Shown piece by piece: positions 17,005-25,928 of a stretch of 64,000 nucleotides of DNA (position 1 is its first letter; each line of letters begins with the position of its first letter). A program made the position numbers and the translations under genes. The notes under the pieces were generated by a model. The model did no database searches. It was not told the origin of the DNA and worked only from the letters and a program-made list of their open reading frames with translations. The DNA comes from Hyphomonadaceae bacterium UBA1933 (lineage in GTDB: Bacteria; Pseudomonadota; Alphaproteobacteria; Caulobacterales; Aquidulcibacteraceae): NCBI GenBank assembly GCA_002337085.1, contig DDFH01000007.1, forward strand, positions 186,001 through 250,000. Direction: 5' to 3'.

Positions 17005-17976
17005 TTAGAGCCCCAGCTCGCGACGGCGATTTTCACGCAACTTTTCAAAATCATCGCCCGCATGGTGACTTGAGCGAGTTAGTGGCGAAGAAGAAACCAT
17101 TGAAAACCCTTTAGAATACGCAATTGTTTCATAGGTTTTAAATTCATCAGGCGTAACAAATCTATCAACAGCGGCATGTTTTTTTGTAGGCTGAAGATAT
17201 TGTCCAATGGTTATGAAGTCAATTTCCGCACTTCTCATATCATCCATAACCTGCATGATTTCTTCTTTGCTTTCGCCAAGACCAACCATCAAGCCCGATT
17301 TTGTGAAAATCGATGGATCGCGTTGTTTTACAATATCCAACAACCTCAAAGACGCATAATAACGCGCCCCTGGGCGAATAGATAAATAAAGACGTGGCAC
17401 TGTTTCTAGGTTATGATTGAAAACATCTGGACGCGCATCAATCACTTTTTCCAAAGCACCTTTTTTGCGCAAGAAGTCAGGAGTAAGAATTTCAATTGTA
17501 GTTTCAGGAGACGCTTTACGGATTTCATTTATTGTTTCAACAAACTGAAATGCACCGCCATCGTCCAAATCGTCACGATCAACTGATGTTATTACAACAT
17601 GGTGAAGCCCCATCTTAGCAACGGCTTCGGCAACATGTTTGGGCTCATCAATATCAACCGGGCCAGGCTTGCCAGTTTTAACATTACAAAAAGCACATGC
17701 GCGGGTGCAAGTATCACCAAGAATCATCATTGTCGCATGTTTTTTAGACCAACATTCGCCAAGATTTGGACACGCCGCCTCTTCACAAACGGTATGAAGA
17801 TTGTTTGCCTTTACCAATGCCTGCGTTGCTTTATATTCGCCTGTTCCAGGCGCTTTCACCCGTATCCAATCAGGTTTACGTTGAATCGGGTTATCGGGGC
17901 GATTGCGTTTTTCAGGATGCCGAAATTCGCTTACAGCAGGGCGATTGCCTTTTGAATTGTCAATTAAAGTAACCAT
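17005..17976 (-). CDS. lipA: Lipoyl synthase (radical SAM)
   Basis: LipA inserts two sulfur atoms into octanoyl chains on the E2 subunits of oxo-acid dehydrogenases and on the glycine cleavage H protein. The 323-residue sequence has both cysteine clusters: CEEAACPNLGEC for the auxiliary 4Fe-4S cluster and CTRACAFC for the radical-SAM cluster. It also has GLHHVVITSVDRDDLDDGGA and the C-terminal SSHHAGDDF, with the conserved serine close by (PLTRSS). Length is normal. The RatA/Coq10-like gene follows after 3 bases. Confidence 0.97.
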   Translation of the reverse strand: MVTLIDNSKGNRPAVSEFRHPEKRNRPDNPIQRKPDWIRVKAPGTGEYKATQALVKANNLHTVCEEAACPNLGECWSKKHATMMILGDTCTRACAFCNVKTGKPGPVDIDEPKHVAEAVAKMGLHHVVITSVDRDDLDDGGAFQFVETINEIRKASPETTIEILTPDFLRKKGALEKVIDARPDVFNHNLETVPRLYLSIRPGARYYASLRLLDIVKQRDPSIFTKSGLMVGLGESKEEIMQVMDDMRSAEIDFITIGQYLQPTKKHAAVDRFVTPDEFKTYETIAYSKGFSMVSSSPLTRSSHHAGDDFEKLRENRRRELGL

Positions 17977-18027
17977 TCGAAGTCCTTTAGCAAAAATACA
18001 CTATTTTGGAAGTGCTTTTATCAAGCA

Positions 18028-18513
18028 TTACCATAAAGAAATTGCTTTATCATCGCTTCCTTCAGTGAAAGTAAGCGTTTTTGTATTACCTTCAAAATGC
18101 ACATTAACATAATTATTTTGGTCTTTTTGAAATTCAAAAAGGATTTTTGAATTAATTAAAAGATTGCGCGTTTTTGGTTTTATCTTTGCCTCAAAATACG
18201 AATAAACCAAATCACCCTCAACCTCAGATCCAACATATTTTAAAGTCACCGGCTTTCCATCGGCAGAAATTGAAAAATCTCGTTCTAAATATATTTTTAG
18301 CGCGTCTTGTCCTGCTTTGGTTGCAAAATAATCCATACCTACATCAGCAAGATTAAAACTATGTTCAAGGTCGTGGGCAAATATGCGGTGGGTAATTTCA
18401 ATATATCCCCCCTTTTCAACCTCAATCACTGAATAAGCAGAATTCATGCGATGTGCCACTGCCGTAATTGGCAATAGCAACACCAACAACAAGGCGATAA
18501 TCGCCTTTTTCAT
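18028..18513 (-). CDS. DUF6702-like exported protein
   Basis: A 161-residue protein with a clear signal peptide (KKAIIALLLVLLLPITAVA, cleavage likely before HRMNS). The mature part starts with AHRMNSAYSVIEV and contains ITHRIFAHDLEHSFN, which I associate with the DUF6702 family of small periplasmic beta-rich proteins of unknown function. The start codon overlaps the stop of the upstream M1 peptidase by one base, so both are made from one mRNA. The pairing suggests it assists or modulates the peptidase, but this is inference. Family assignment is from memory and only moderately certain. Confidence 0.7.
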   Translation of the reverse strand: MKKAIIALLLVLLLPITAVAHRMNSAYSVIEVEKGGYIEITHRIFAHDLEHSFNLADVGMDYFATKAGQDALKIYLERDFSISADGKPVTLKYVGSEVEGDLVYSYFEAKIKPKTRNLLINSKILFEFQKDQNNYVNVHFEGNTKTLTFTEGSDDKAISLW

Positions 18514-20903
18514 TATTTATCCTTTGCCATTGGATGAGTTTTCAAATTGTCCGGATCAACCGCCAATTCGTCATCCTTCATTTGGTTTTTACCCTGCTTT
18601 GCCTTGAAAACATCAAGTCGAGATGGCTCTATACGCGATGGAAAGTAATTATTATTACGATTTGCATCGGCAGTTTCGTAATTTGGATCAAGTTCAACCG
18701 AAACAATATCCTTGTCCGACATATACGCCCAATTGGTTTTACGTGGATTATAACGCCAAATCTCCGCAGGAATGTAAACTGTTTTTGAAGTTTTATCAGC
18801 AAATGTAAACTTCAAAATAACAGGCATAACCAAACCACCTTTATTTTCAAGGCCAACTATATAAATTTTGTTTTTTAACTTTAAGACTTCTTGTTCAGAC
18901 TTATCTAAGTCTGCAATATCTTTTTTGGATTTATCCTTTTGTGACTTGGTGGCAGCCAAAGGATCGGTTTTGTCATAATAATCCTTTAACTCTGGGTGTC
19001 TATCAACAACTTTTTCAACACCTTTGACACGTTGCGCTCCAAGTTCTATTGGCTGCTTATCACGCTCATCAATTTGATATTTTGATTCAATGTCTGGATC
19101 TTGGGTATTAATTGTAGCTTCTTTAACACCGGTTATGCCAATATCGACATGATCTGTTGAATAGAACCAACCACGCCAGAACCAATCCAGGTCAACACCA
19201 GAGCTTTCTTCCAATGTTCTGAAAAAATCAGCAGGCGTTGGGCGTTTGAAGCGCCAGCGATTTGCATATTCTTTAAAGGCGCGGTCAAATTTTTCGCGAC
19301 CAATAATAGTTTCGCGCAAAATAACCAATGCCGTTGCCGGTTTGCCATATGCATTGTTGCCAAATTGCAAAACGCTCTCTGAGTTGGTCATAATCGGAAC
19401 CTGATCACTTGAAAGCATATATTCAGTTATATCACGTGGGTCACCACGGCGTGACGGGTAGTTTTCCGACCATTCTTGCTCTGCGATATATTGCAAGAAA
19501 GTATTTATCCCCTCGTCCTGCCATGTCCATTGACGCTCATCGGAATTAACAGACATCGGGAACCAAATGTGCCCAATTTCATGAATAACCACAGAAATTA
19601 AGCCATATTTAGCACGGTCTGTATATGTTAAATTACCCTTCTTGTCTTTTTCAGGACGAGGTCCGTTAAAAGTAATCATTGGGTATTCCATACCGCCAAC
19701 TGGACCATTTACCGATTGCGCAACAGGATATGGATATGGGAAACTCATTCGACCATAAACTTTTATAGTATGTGCAATGGCTTGCGTAGAATAATTAGAC
19801 CATAAAGGTTCTGCCTCATTAGGATAATATGACATCGCCAGCACATCGGGGGCATTTTCTTGTTTTACTGCCATGCCATCCCAAATAAATTTACGTGAAC
19901 CCGCCCATGAAAAATCACGAACATTTTTTGCTGCAAAGTGCCAGGTTTTTGTGCCCGTTGCCTTACCAGCTTGCGCCGCTTTTGCTTCAGCAGGTGTAGT
20001 GATAAACACAGGTTTGCTATAATTTGTCTTTGCACCTTGCAGTCGTTGTTTTTGTGCAGCGCTAAGGATTTCATCAGGGTTTTGTAATTCACCAGTTGAC
20101 GCCACCACAAAATCAGATGGTACATTTATTTCAACATCATAATCACCAAATTCTAGGGTGAATTCACCGGCACCTATGAACGCCTTATTATGCCATCCTT
20201 CATAATCTGAATAAACAGCAAGGCGCGGAAACCATTGTGCAGCCTCGAATATACAGTTACCATCTTCGCCTTCCTTGGTGAAACATTCGTAACCAGAACG
20301 ACCACCAATAAGCTTGTTGTCAACCAAAGGCAAAGACCAATCGATTGAAAAATTAAACTCTTCACCGCTTTTTAATTGCTTTGGAAGTTCAACGCGTAAA
20401 AGCGTATCAGTAATAGAAAATTGTAAATTTTGGCCATCTGGGCCACGTATTGATTTTATATCAAATCCGCCTTCCCATTCCTTCATCTTCATCATTCTTT
20501 TGACTTCACCAAAAGAAATCTTATCGCCGTCTGGAAAAGTACGTGTTAACTCAGAAATTGAATTTCTTTTATAGTTTTGATCAAGCAAAAGCCATAAATA
20601 GCTTAAACTATCTGGAGAGTTATTTTTATATACAATATGTTCTGTGCCTGTGATACTTTTGCTTTTTTCATCAAGCGACGCCTTGATTTTATAATCAACC
20701 TCTTGCTGCCAGTATTTATACCCTGGTGCACCAGAAGCAGAACGGAATTCATTAGGTGTAGGCAATTCTTCCGGATCTAATTGTCGGAAGGCATCATAAA
20801 AATCACCTTTTGTTTGGCGTAATGCCTGCGCATTTGCAACCGCAGGACCAATAGTCGCACATAGTGCAATCCCAAAAATTGATAGTCGTAAAGTATGTCT
20901 CAT
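18513..20903 (-). CDS. Exported M1-family zinc metallopeptidase
   Basis: An aminopeptidase-N-like (gluzincin) enzyme of about 796 residues. The zinc motif HEIGH is followed after exactly 18 residues by a glutamate in WQDEG, the M1 arrangement. The exopeptidase-type GGMEY stands ahead of it. The start at 20903 gives a standard signal peptide (TLRLSIFGIALCATIGPAVANA); the frame is open to 20933 but the extra ten residues are charged. The C-terminal 200 residues after the catalytic domain carry a charged, lysine/aspartate-rich stretch (DKSKKDIADLDKSEQ). It probably degrades peptides in the periplasm. The DUF6702-like gene is translationally coupled downstream. Confidence 0.88.
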   Translation of the reverse strand: MRHTLRLSIFGIALCATIGPAVANAQALRQTKGDFYDAFRQLDPEELPTPNEFRSASGAPGYKYWQQEVDYKIKASLDEKSKSITGTEHIVYKNNSPDSLSYLWLLLDQNYKRNSISELTRTFPDGDKISFGEVKRMMKMKEWEGGFDIKSIRGPDGQNLQFSITDTLLRVELPKQLKSGEEFNFSIDWSLPLVDNKLIGGRSGYECFTKEGEDGNCIFEAAQWFPRLAVYSDYEGWHNKAFIGAGEFTLEFGDYDVEINVPSDFVVASTGELQNPDEILSAAQKQRLQGAKTNYSKPVFITTPAEAKAAQAGKATGTKTWHFAAKNVRDFSWAGSRKFIWDGMAVKQENAPDVLAMSYYPNEAEPLWSNYSTQAIAHTIKVYGRMSFPYPYPVAQSVNGPVGGMEYPMITFNGPRPEKDKKGNLTYTDRAKYGLISVVIHEIGHIWFPMSVNSDERQWTWQDEGINTFLQYIAEQEWSENYPSRRGDPRDITEYMLSSDQVPIMTNSESVLQFGNNAYGKPATALVILRETIIGREKFDRAFKEYANRWRFKRPTPADFFRTLEESSGVDLDWFWRGWFYSTDHVDIGITGVKEATINTQDPDIESKYQIDERDKQPIELGAQRVKGVEKVVDRHPELKDYYDKTDPLAATKSQKDKSKKDIADLDKSEQEVLKLKNKIYIVGLENKGGLVMPVILKFTFADKTSKTVYIPAEIWRYNPRKTNWAYMSDKDIVSVELDPNYETADANRNNNYFPSRIEPSRLDVFKAKQGKNQMKDDELAVDPDNLKTHPMAKDK

Positions 20904-21078
20904 AGTATTTTGTTTTATTTCATAAATTCTCATTCAATTTTTGTGAATGTAATTATATTTTTTTGCAACATAAAAGGGCAGATTATTTTGGAATTAATCG
21001 CATAACTGTTGATACAATTTGCAATATTCTGTGACAATGGCTAAATCCTCAGCAAAAACTGAACAATAAGGACAGGAT

Positions 21079-22638
21079 ATGCCTTCACGAAAGTTTGAGG
21101 TAAGAAACGCTCGTAAAACAATATTTGAAGCCTTGCTAGATGCAAAGAAACTATACGGCGGCAAAAAACCTATTATTGAAGATATCGAACGAAACCCTTT
21201 AAGCTATGACAAAGTTGTTTTGGCTTCTTTGGTTCTTGGTCGGAAATTAAATCTTGCATTAAAAGATTCAGAAACCGTTGGTTTATTAATTGCTAACTCC
21301 GTCGGTGGCACTCTTGCGTTTCTTGGCTTAAGCGCGTTTGGTCATACAATTGCCATGCTTAACTTTACCGCTGGCTTAAAAAATATCAAAAGCGCCTGTG
21401 AAGCAGGCAGAGTGAAGCATATAGTTTCTGCACGTCGTTTTGTTGAAAAAGCTGGACTTGAAACACTTTTTAGTGACCTTAGCAAAGATTTTGAAATTAT
21501 ATATCTAGAAGATATTAAGGATGCCATTGGACCTCTTGATAAAGTTCGCGGCCTTATGGATTCATTTAACCCAAAATCTGCCGTGCCAAAAGTTGATCCT
21601 GATGAAACCGCTGTTATGCTATTTACTTCGGGTACAGAGGGCGCACCAAAAGGTGTAGCACTTAGCCATAAAAACCTCGTTGCCAACGTTCAGCAGATTG
21701 CCGCGCACATAGATCTTAAACCAGAGTGGGTGGTATTTAATCCACTGCCGATTTTCCATTGCTTTGGCTTAACCGGCGGAACTTTTTTGCCATTATTTAC
21801 CGGCATGAAAACATTTATGTTCCCGTCCCCACTGCAAGCAAAAAACATTGTTGGCTTGGTTAAGGATTTAAAAGCGTCAATTCTTTTTGGTACTGATACA
21901 TTCCTTAATCAATACATACGCGTTGCCGATGAGGGTGATTTAAACTCACTTGAATTTGTTGTTTGCGGTGCTGAACGTGTTAAACCAGAAACCCGTGAAG
22001 CACTTATGAGCAAGTTTGGTGTAACAATAGTTGAAGGCTATGGTGTTACCGAGGCGGCACCTGTTCTTGCCGTTAACACTCCAGATGAAAACAATCGTCA
22101 TGGAACTGTTGGTCAGCTTATGCCCGATATTGAGTGGAAGTTAGAATCTGTTCCTGGCATTAATGGGGGCGGTCGCCTTTATGTACGCGGCCCGAACGTT
22201 ATGCAAGGTTATGTTCGGGTTGATGCGCCAGGCGAAATCCAGACACTTCCGGGTGGGTGGCATGACACTGGTGATATTGCCTCAATTGATGACCAAGGGT
22301 TTGTAACAATTCGTGGTCGCTTGAAACGGTTTGCAAAAATCGGCGGTGAAATGGTTTCTTTAACCGCCGTTGAAAACCATGTCGCCGCTATTTGGCCTGA
22401 AAACCTTCATGTTGCAATTGCAGTTAGCGATAGCAAGAAAGGTGAACAAATTATACTTGTCTCAAACCTTCCAAACTTTCCTAAAGATGCTTTGCAAAAA
22501 TATTACAAGGACAACGGTATAAGTGAGCTTCAATTGCCAAAACAAATCCTCTTTACCGAAAATGTTCCTATTTTGGGGACCGGTAAAATTGATTATGTTG
22601 CATCACAAAAATTTGTCGAAGAAAAATTAGGATTATAA
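21079..22638 (+). CDS. AMP-forming acyl-CoA/acyl-ACP synthetase
   Basis: A 519-residue member of the ANL adenylating superfamily. It shows the P-loop-like TSGTEGAPKGV, the A5 motif VEGYGVTEAAP, WHDTGDIASID, and the C-terminal catalytic lysine in LGTGKIDYV. The sequence resembles the synthetase half of Aas (acyl-ACP synthetase / 2-acylglycerophosphoethanolamine acyltransferase), but no acyltransferase domain is attached. It likely activates a fatty acid with ATP. AAGGACAGG just before the ATG serves as ribosome-binding site. It is divergent from the M1 peptidase gene and ends at a terminator hairpin shared with the convergent ribB fusion gene. Confidence 0.85.
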   Translation: MPSRKFEVRNARKTIFEALLDAKKLYGGKKPIIEDIERNPLSYDKVVLASLVLGRKLNLALKDSETVGLLIANSVGGTLAFLGLSAFGHTIAMLNFTAGLKNIKSACEAGRVKHIVSARRFVEKAGLETLFSDLSKDFEIIYLEDIKDAIGPLDKVRGLMDSFNPKSAVPKVDPDETAVMLFTSGTEGAPKGVALSHKNLVANVQQIAAHIDLKPEWVVFNPLPIFHCFGLTGGTFLPLFTGMKTFMFPSPLQAKNIVGLVKDLKASILFGTDTFLNQYIRVADEGDLNSLEFVVCGAERVKPETREALMSKFGVTIVEGYGVTEAAPVLAVNTPDENNRHGTVGQLMPDIEWKLESVPGINGGGRLYVRGPNVMQGYVRVDAPGEIQTLPGGWHDTGDIASIDDQGFVTIRGRLKRFAKIGGEMVSLTAVENHVAAIWPENLHVAIAVSDSKKGEQIILVSNLPNFPKDALQKYYKDNGISELQLPKQILFTENVPILGTGKIDYVASQKFVEEKLGL

Positions 22639-22643
22639 ATATT

Positions 22644-22672
22644 GGGGCTGTTAATTACAGCCCCTCTGTTTT
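22644..22672 (+). terminator. Terminator between the acyl synthetase and the ribB fusion gene
   Basis: GGGGCTGT (22644-22651) pairs with ACAGCCCC (22657-22664) around a 5-base loop and is followed on the plus strand by TCTGTTTTT. It ends the synthetase transcript. The stop codon of the convergent ribB fusion gene (22655-22657) lies within the hairpin. Confidence 0.75.
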
Positions 22673-23950
22673 TGCGATTTTAATGCCAAAACCATCGAGA
22701 CCAGCAAATTTAAGCTGCGAACGGGTAAGAAGGTGAATTGAATTAATCCCCAAATCGCGAATTATTTGTGCGCCAATTCCAATTTCACGCCATACGACAT
22801 TGCGTTTTTCTTCACTCGAATGACTTTGCGCACTAAGGTTTGACGGCACTCCTACGCTACCGTCTCGCAAATAAATCAATACTCCGCGCCCAAGAGTTTT
22901 GAATTTTTGCAACGCGCCACTGATTGAACTACGCTCACCAAAGACATCATCAACAATATCGCCACGGTGCAAACGAACCGGAATATCATTCCCATCATTT
23001 ATGCGACCATAAATCAACGCCAAATGCTGCACATTATCAAAATGACTTTTGTAAGATATTGCCCGCAATGTGCCAATTTCACTTTCGATAGTAAACTCAC
23101 TAGTCTTATCGATTAATTTTTCACGTGATTGGCGATATGCGATCAATTGCTCAATCGAAATGTGTTTTATATTATGCTTTTGCGAGAATGCTTTAATATC
23201 GTCGCCACGCATAACACTTCCATCATCATTTACCATTTCACAAATAACACCAACCTCTGGAAGCCCTGCAAGATGGCATAAATCTACTGTTGCCTCTGTA
23301 TGCCCCGTGCGCACCAAAACCCCGCCTTCGCGTGCGATAAGTGGGAATACATGCCCAGGGCGCACCAAATCATCAGCAGTAGAATTATTATTAGCAATTA
23401 CATGAACAGTATTACAGCGCTCGGCAGCGCTAATTCCCGTTGTTGTGCCGTGTTTTGCATCAACAGTGACAGTAAAAGCTGTTGCCAATGGTGCATTATT
23501 TTGTGCAACCATTGGGTTAAGATTTAATTCGCGCGCCCTCTTTTCCGATAATGGTGTGCAAACAATACCCGATGTATGGCGAATAATAAACGCCATTTGC
23601 TCTGGTGTGCATTTATTGGCGGCGACAATCAAATCACCCTCATTTTCCCTATCATCATCATCAGTAACAATTAGGATTTCACCATTTTTAAAGGCTTCGA
23701 TTGCTGTTTCAATATTTTCTAACATAATATTTTCTTTTTCTTTTAACTTAAGGCCAGCCATGGTTAAGATTTCTTCGACACTCGTTTTAAAAAGAGGTGC
23801 CAATGATTGCGCATGTTGTAGTTTAAACTCAATTTGACCACCAATAAGCCGCCCAAATGTTGTACGATTTTTACCCAATGCACGCGCAACATCATCTTGC
23901 GTTAAGCCAAGTGCATTCAATCTATCTTTAAACCAATTACTGTTTATCAT
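22655..23950 (-). CDS. ribB: Fusion of XRE-type HTH, RibB and degenerate RibA-like domain
   Basis: About 431 residues in three parts. Residues 1-70 form a Cro/CI-type helix-turn-helix (RLNALGLTQDDVARALGKNRTTFGRLI). The middle part is 3,4-dihydroxy-2-butanone 4-phosphate synthase, with DDDDRENEGDL, HTSGIVCTPL, TTTGISAAER and RPGHVFPL, RTGHTEA; it makes the four-carbon unit of riboflavin from ribulose 5-phosphate. The C-terminal part resembles GTP cyclohydrolase II (VRLHRGDIVDDVFG, GVLIYLRDG) but lacks the zinc-binding cysteines, so it is probably inactive. The ATG at 23950 is preferred to the open frame's 23968. An internal ATG before ENIETAIEAF could also yield enzyme without the HTH. Palindromes upstream suggest autoregulation. 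Confidence 0.88.
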   Translation of the reverse strand: MINSNWFKDRLNALGLTQDDVARALGKNRTTFGRLIGGQIEFKLQHAQSLAPLFKTSVEEILTMAGLKLKEKENIMLENIETAIEAFKNGEILIVTDDDDRENEGDLIVAANKCTPEQMAFIIRHTSGIVCTPLSEKRARELNLNPMVAQNNAPLATAFTVTVDAKHGTTTGISAAERCNTVHVIANNNSTADDLVRPGHVFPLIAREGGVLVRTGHTEATVDLCHLAGLPEVGVICEMVNDDGSVMRGDDIKAFSQKHNIKHISIEQLIAYRQSREKLIDKTSEFTIESEIGTLRAISYKSHFDNVQHLALIYGRINDGNDIPVRLHRGDIVDDVFGERSSISGALQKFKTLGRGVLIYLRDGSVGVPSNLSAQSHSSEEKRNVVWREIGIGAQIIRDLGINSIHLLTRSQLKFAGLDGFGIKIAKTEGL

Positions 23951-23951
23951 A

Positions 23952-23970
23952 ATGTGCACAATATGCACAT
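23952..23970. promoter_or_regulatory. Inverted repeat just upstream of the HTH-ribB gene, candidate operator
   Basis: ATGTGCA (23952-23958) and TGCACAT (23964-23970) form perfect 7-bp arms around CAATA, directly before the ATG of the HTH-RibB fusion. The size and spacing suit a dimeric Cro/CI-type repressor, which would allow the fusion protein to control its own synthesis. Confidence 0.5.
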
Positions 23971-23976
23971 TTTAAT

Positions 23977-23988
23977 TTGTAATTACAA
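23977..23988. promoter_or_regulatory. Perfect 12-bp palindrome between ribB fusion and methyltransferase genes
   Basis: TTGTAATTACAA is fully self-complementary and lies in the 71-bp divergent region, 6 bases beyond the GTGCA inverted repeat. It could be a second operator or a promoter element. Confidence 0.35.
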
Positions 23989-24021
23989 TATGCGTGTGCA
24001 GATTTTATCTTTGGAAAATTC

Positions 24022-24867
24022 ATGCAACATGACAACATGGAAGAGAATCAAAAACAAATTGCATACTGGAATGGCGAAGTCGGAAAAAAATGGGATGAAT
24101 ATCACCATGAAATCGATGAAATGCTGGGCGAGTTTTCACAAATATTGCTAGACGAAATTGGGGATTGCGGAGGAAAATCAATCCTTGATATTGGCTGTGG
24201 TGCCGGAACAATATCGTATCTACTTGCAAAAAATGGGGCGAATGTTTTTGGTGCGGATGTTTCAAAAACGCTACTCGCAAATGCGCAAAGTCAACAATCA
24301 AACAATTCAAACCCAAATTTTCGGCTTTGCGATGTAACTGATTATGGATTCACACCAAATGAGTTTGATCTTGCGGTATCGCGTTTTGGCGTAATGTTCT
24401 TTGATGATAGCGTTAAAAGTTTTAAAAATATTCGCAAATCCATGAAACCAAATGCAAGACTTGTCTTTATTGCATGGCAATCACCGCAGGAAAATGAATG
24501 GATTATGGTTACAAAAAATGCCCTACATGGCATTGCTGAGGCAATATCCGCCAATAATCCTGATGCACCTGGTGCATTTGCATTTAATAACCCTGAACGA
24601 GTGCACGCAATCTTAACAGATGCAGGGTTTCGCAATATTGAAATCACTGGGCATGAGCGTAATCTATATTACAATAAAGGCAAAGGACTTAACGCAGGGG
24701 TATCGCTTTTAGCAAAAATTGGCCCAGCATCACGCAACCTTGCCACCCTTCCTCTTGAGCAACAAAAAGTCGGAATTTTACGCCTTACTGAAGCCTGCAA
24801 GAATTACTTAAAAAATGAAAGCCTTTGTTTTAAAGGGAAAATCTGGTTGGTTTGTGCCGAGAAATAA
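24022..24867 (+). CDS. Class I SAM-dependent methyltransferase
   Basis: A 281-residue Rossmann-fold methyltransferase. Motif I is ILDIGCGAGTISYLLAK, the acidic ribose-binding residue is in VFGADVS, and motif II/III segments are NEFDLAVSRFGVMFFDD and LVFIAWQSP. The FGVMFFDD and W-rich segments resemble the UbiE/Coq5-like and small-molecule methyltransferase group; no substrate can be named. The ATG at 24022 is the first start, with an alternative at 24037 (MEENQKQIAYWNG). It is divergent from the ribB fusion gene across a 71-bp region with palindromes, so both may answer to the same regulator. Confidence 0.85.
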   Translation: MQHDNMEENQKQIAYWNGEVGKKWDEYHHEIDEMLGEFSQILLDEIGDCGGKSILDIGCGAGTISYLLAKNGANVFGADVSKTLLANAQSQQSNNSNPNFRLCDVTDYGFTPNEFDLAVSRFGVMFFDDSVKSFKNIRKSMKPNARLVFIAWQSPQENEWIMVTKNALHGIAEAISANNPDAPGAFAFNNPERVHAILTDAGFRNIEITGHERNLYYNKGKGLNAGVSLLAKIGPASRNLATLPLEQQKVGILRLTEACKNYLKNESLCFKGKIWLVCAEK

Positions 24868-24893
24868 ATAGGCGTCAATGTATATTTAATATA

Positions 24894-25418
24894 CTAATCT
24901 TCAGATATACAATAATCAAAATTTATCCTGCCTGTATCGGCTTTTATTAATTGACCTTGTATTGAATAATTGCCGCCACCATTATCATTTATCCAGATTT
25001 GCATTTGCAAATCATCGCCCCAAGTCATACCATCAGGAAGCGGGTCATATTCTACAAGGCTATGGCTTTCGACCCAAAACCCAAGAGAGCTGCTGTTTTT
25101 GAACACTGTTCCCGATAATTGTGTGTCTTTCTTATAATTGCTTCCTCTTACATTAATTGTATCGCGTTGAATCCCCGTGGCTGTCATATCTTCGTGAGCC
25201 TGAATAGCGAATTGTACATATTGTTTTGAATATCCACCTTCAAAAGCATCGCTTGGAATGCTCACAGAACATGCAAATCTATGCGAGTTCGCCCAATTTA
25301 GTGCCGAATAATCGGACGCGGTTAATGGCTCTGCATTTGCCATGCCGCAACCAAAAACTGCCATGAACAAACCAATCAAACACGAACCTTTTACCTTGTT
25401 TATATTGTAATTTTTCAT
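24894..25418 (-). CDS. Secreted hypothetical protein
   Basis: I do not recognise this 174-residue protein. It has a signal peptide (hydrophobic SCLIGLFMAVFGCGMANA, cleavage likely before EPLTA). The mature part is rich in serine, asparagine, tyrosine and glycine and alternates polar and hydrophobic residues, suggesting a beta-sandwich. It has one cysteine near the start (RFACSV) and one near the end (FDYCISED) that could form a disulfide. It stands alone: convergent with the methyltransferase and about 100 bases from rnpB on the other side. Upstream GGGAGGATTAA is a good ribosome-binding site. Confidence 0.75.
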   Translation of the reverse strand: MKNYNINKVKGSCLIGLFMAVFGCGMANAEPLTASDYSALNWANSHRFACSVSIPSDAFEGGYSKQYVQFAIQAHEDMTATGIQRDTINVRGSNYKKDTQLSGTVFKNSSSLGFWVESHSLVEYDPLPDGMTWGDDLQMQIWINDNGGGNYSIQGQLIKADTGRINFDYCISED

Positions 25419-25515
25419 TTAATCCTCCCACCCAAAAACGATATGTTTGCACTAATAATACAGATTAGCAATCGCAAAGATAAAATTATAATTAGATGAG
25501 GTATCGAAAAAAATA

Positions 25516-25897
25516 GTCAGATAGTCTATAAGCCGGGTTCTGTACCCATAAGGGCGGTGATTATTCATCTTGGCTTGATATTGCTAACAAGCTCACGCAA
25601 CCTACCCGAACATCTGCGCACAAATTCGCCTTCGCTTACACTCAACGTGTTCCTATTCGGTCTTGCTCCTGATGGGGTTTACCCTGCCCTTTTTGTTACC
25701 AAAAAGGCGGTGGTCTCTTACACCACCTTTTCACCCTTACCCCAATTACATAATAATGTGGGCGGTTTGTTTTCTGTGGCACTTTCCCTGTGGTTACCCA
25801 CGGCGGACGTTATCCGCCATCATATTTGTGTGGAGCCCGGACTTTCCTCAGATGACACCTTTCGGCAATATCATCCGCAATCACCCGACTATCTGAC
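25516..25897 (-). ncRNA. rnpB: RNase P RNA
   Basis: Read on the minus strand, the RNA begins with the P1 strand GTCAGATAGTC (25897-25887). It continues into the conserved GGGTGATTGCGGATGAT, GAAAGGTGTCATCTGAGGAA and AGTCCGGGCTCCACA blocks, and ends with AGAACCCGGCTTATAGAC. The closing strand GACTATCTGAC (25526-25516) pairs perfectly with the start over 11 bp. About 382 nt is normal for a type A RNase P RNA. A run of T right after P1 (25515 downward) ends transcription. It is the catalytic RNA that matures tRNA 5' ends. It lies 31 bases downstream of the amidase gene, and I cannot tell whether it has its own promoter. Confidence 0.96.
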
Positions 25898-25928
25898 AAG
25901 CAGCTTTTGCCTTAAAAGTCTTAATTTA

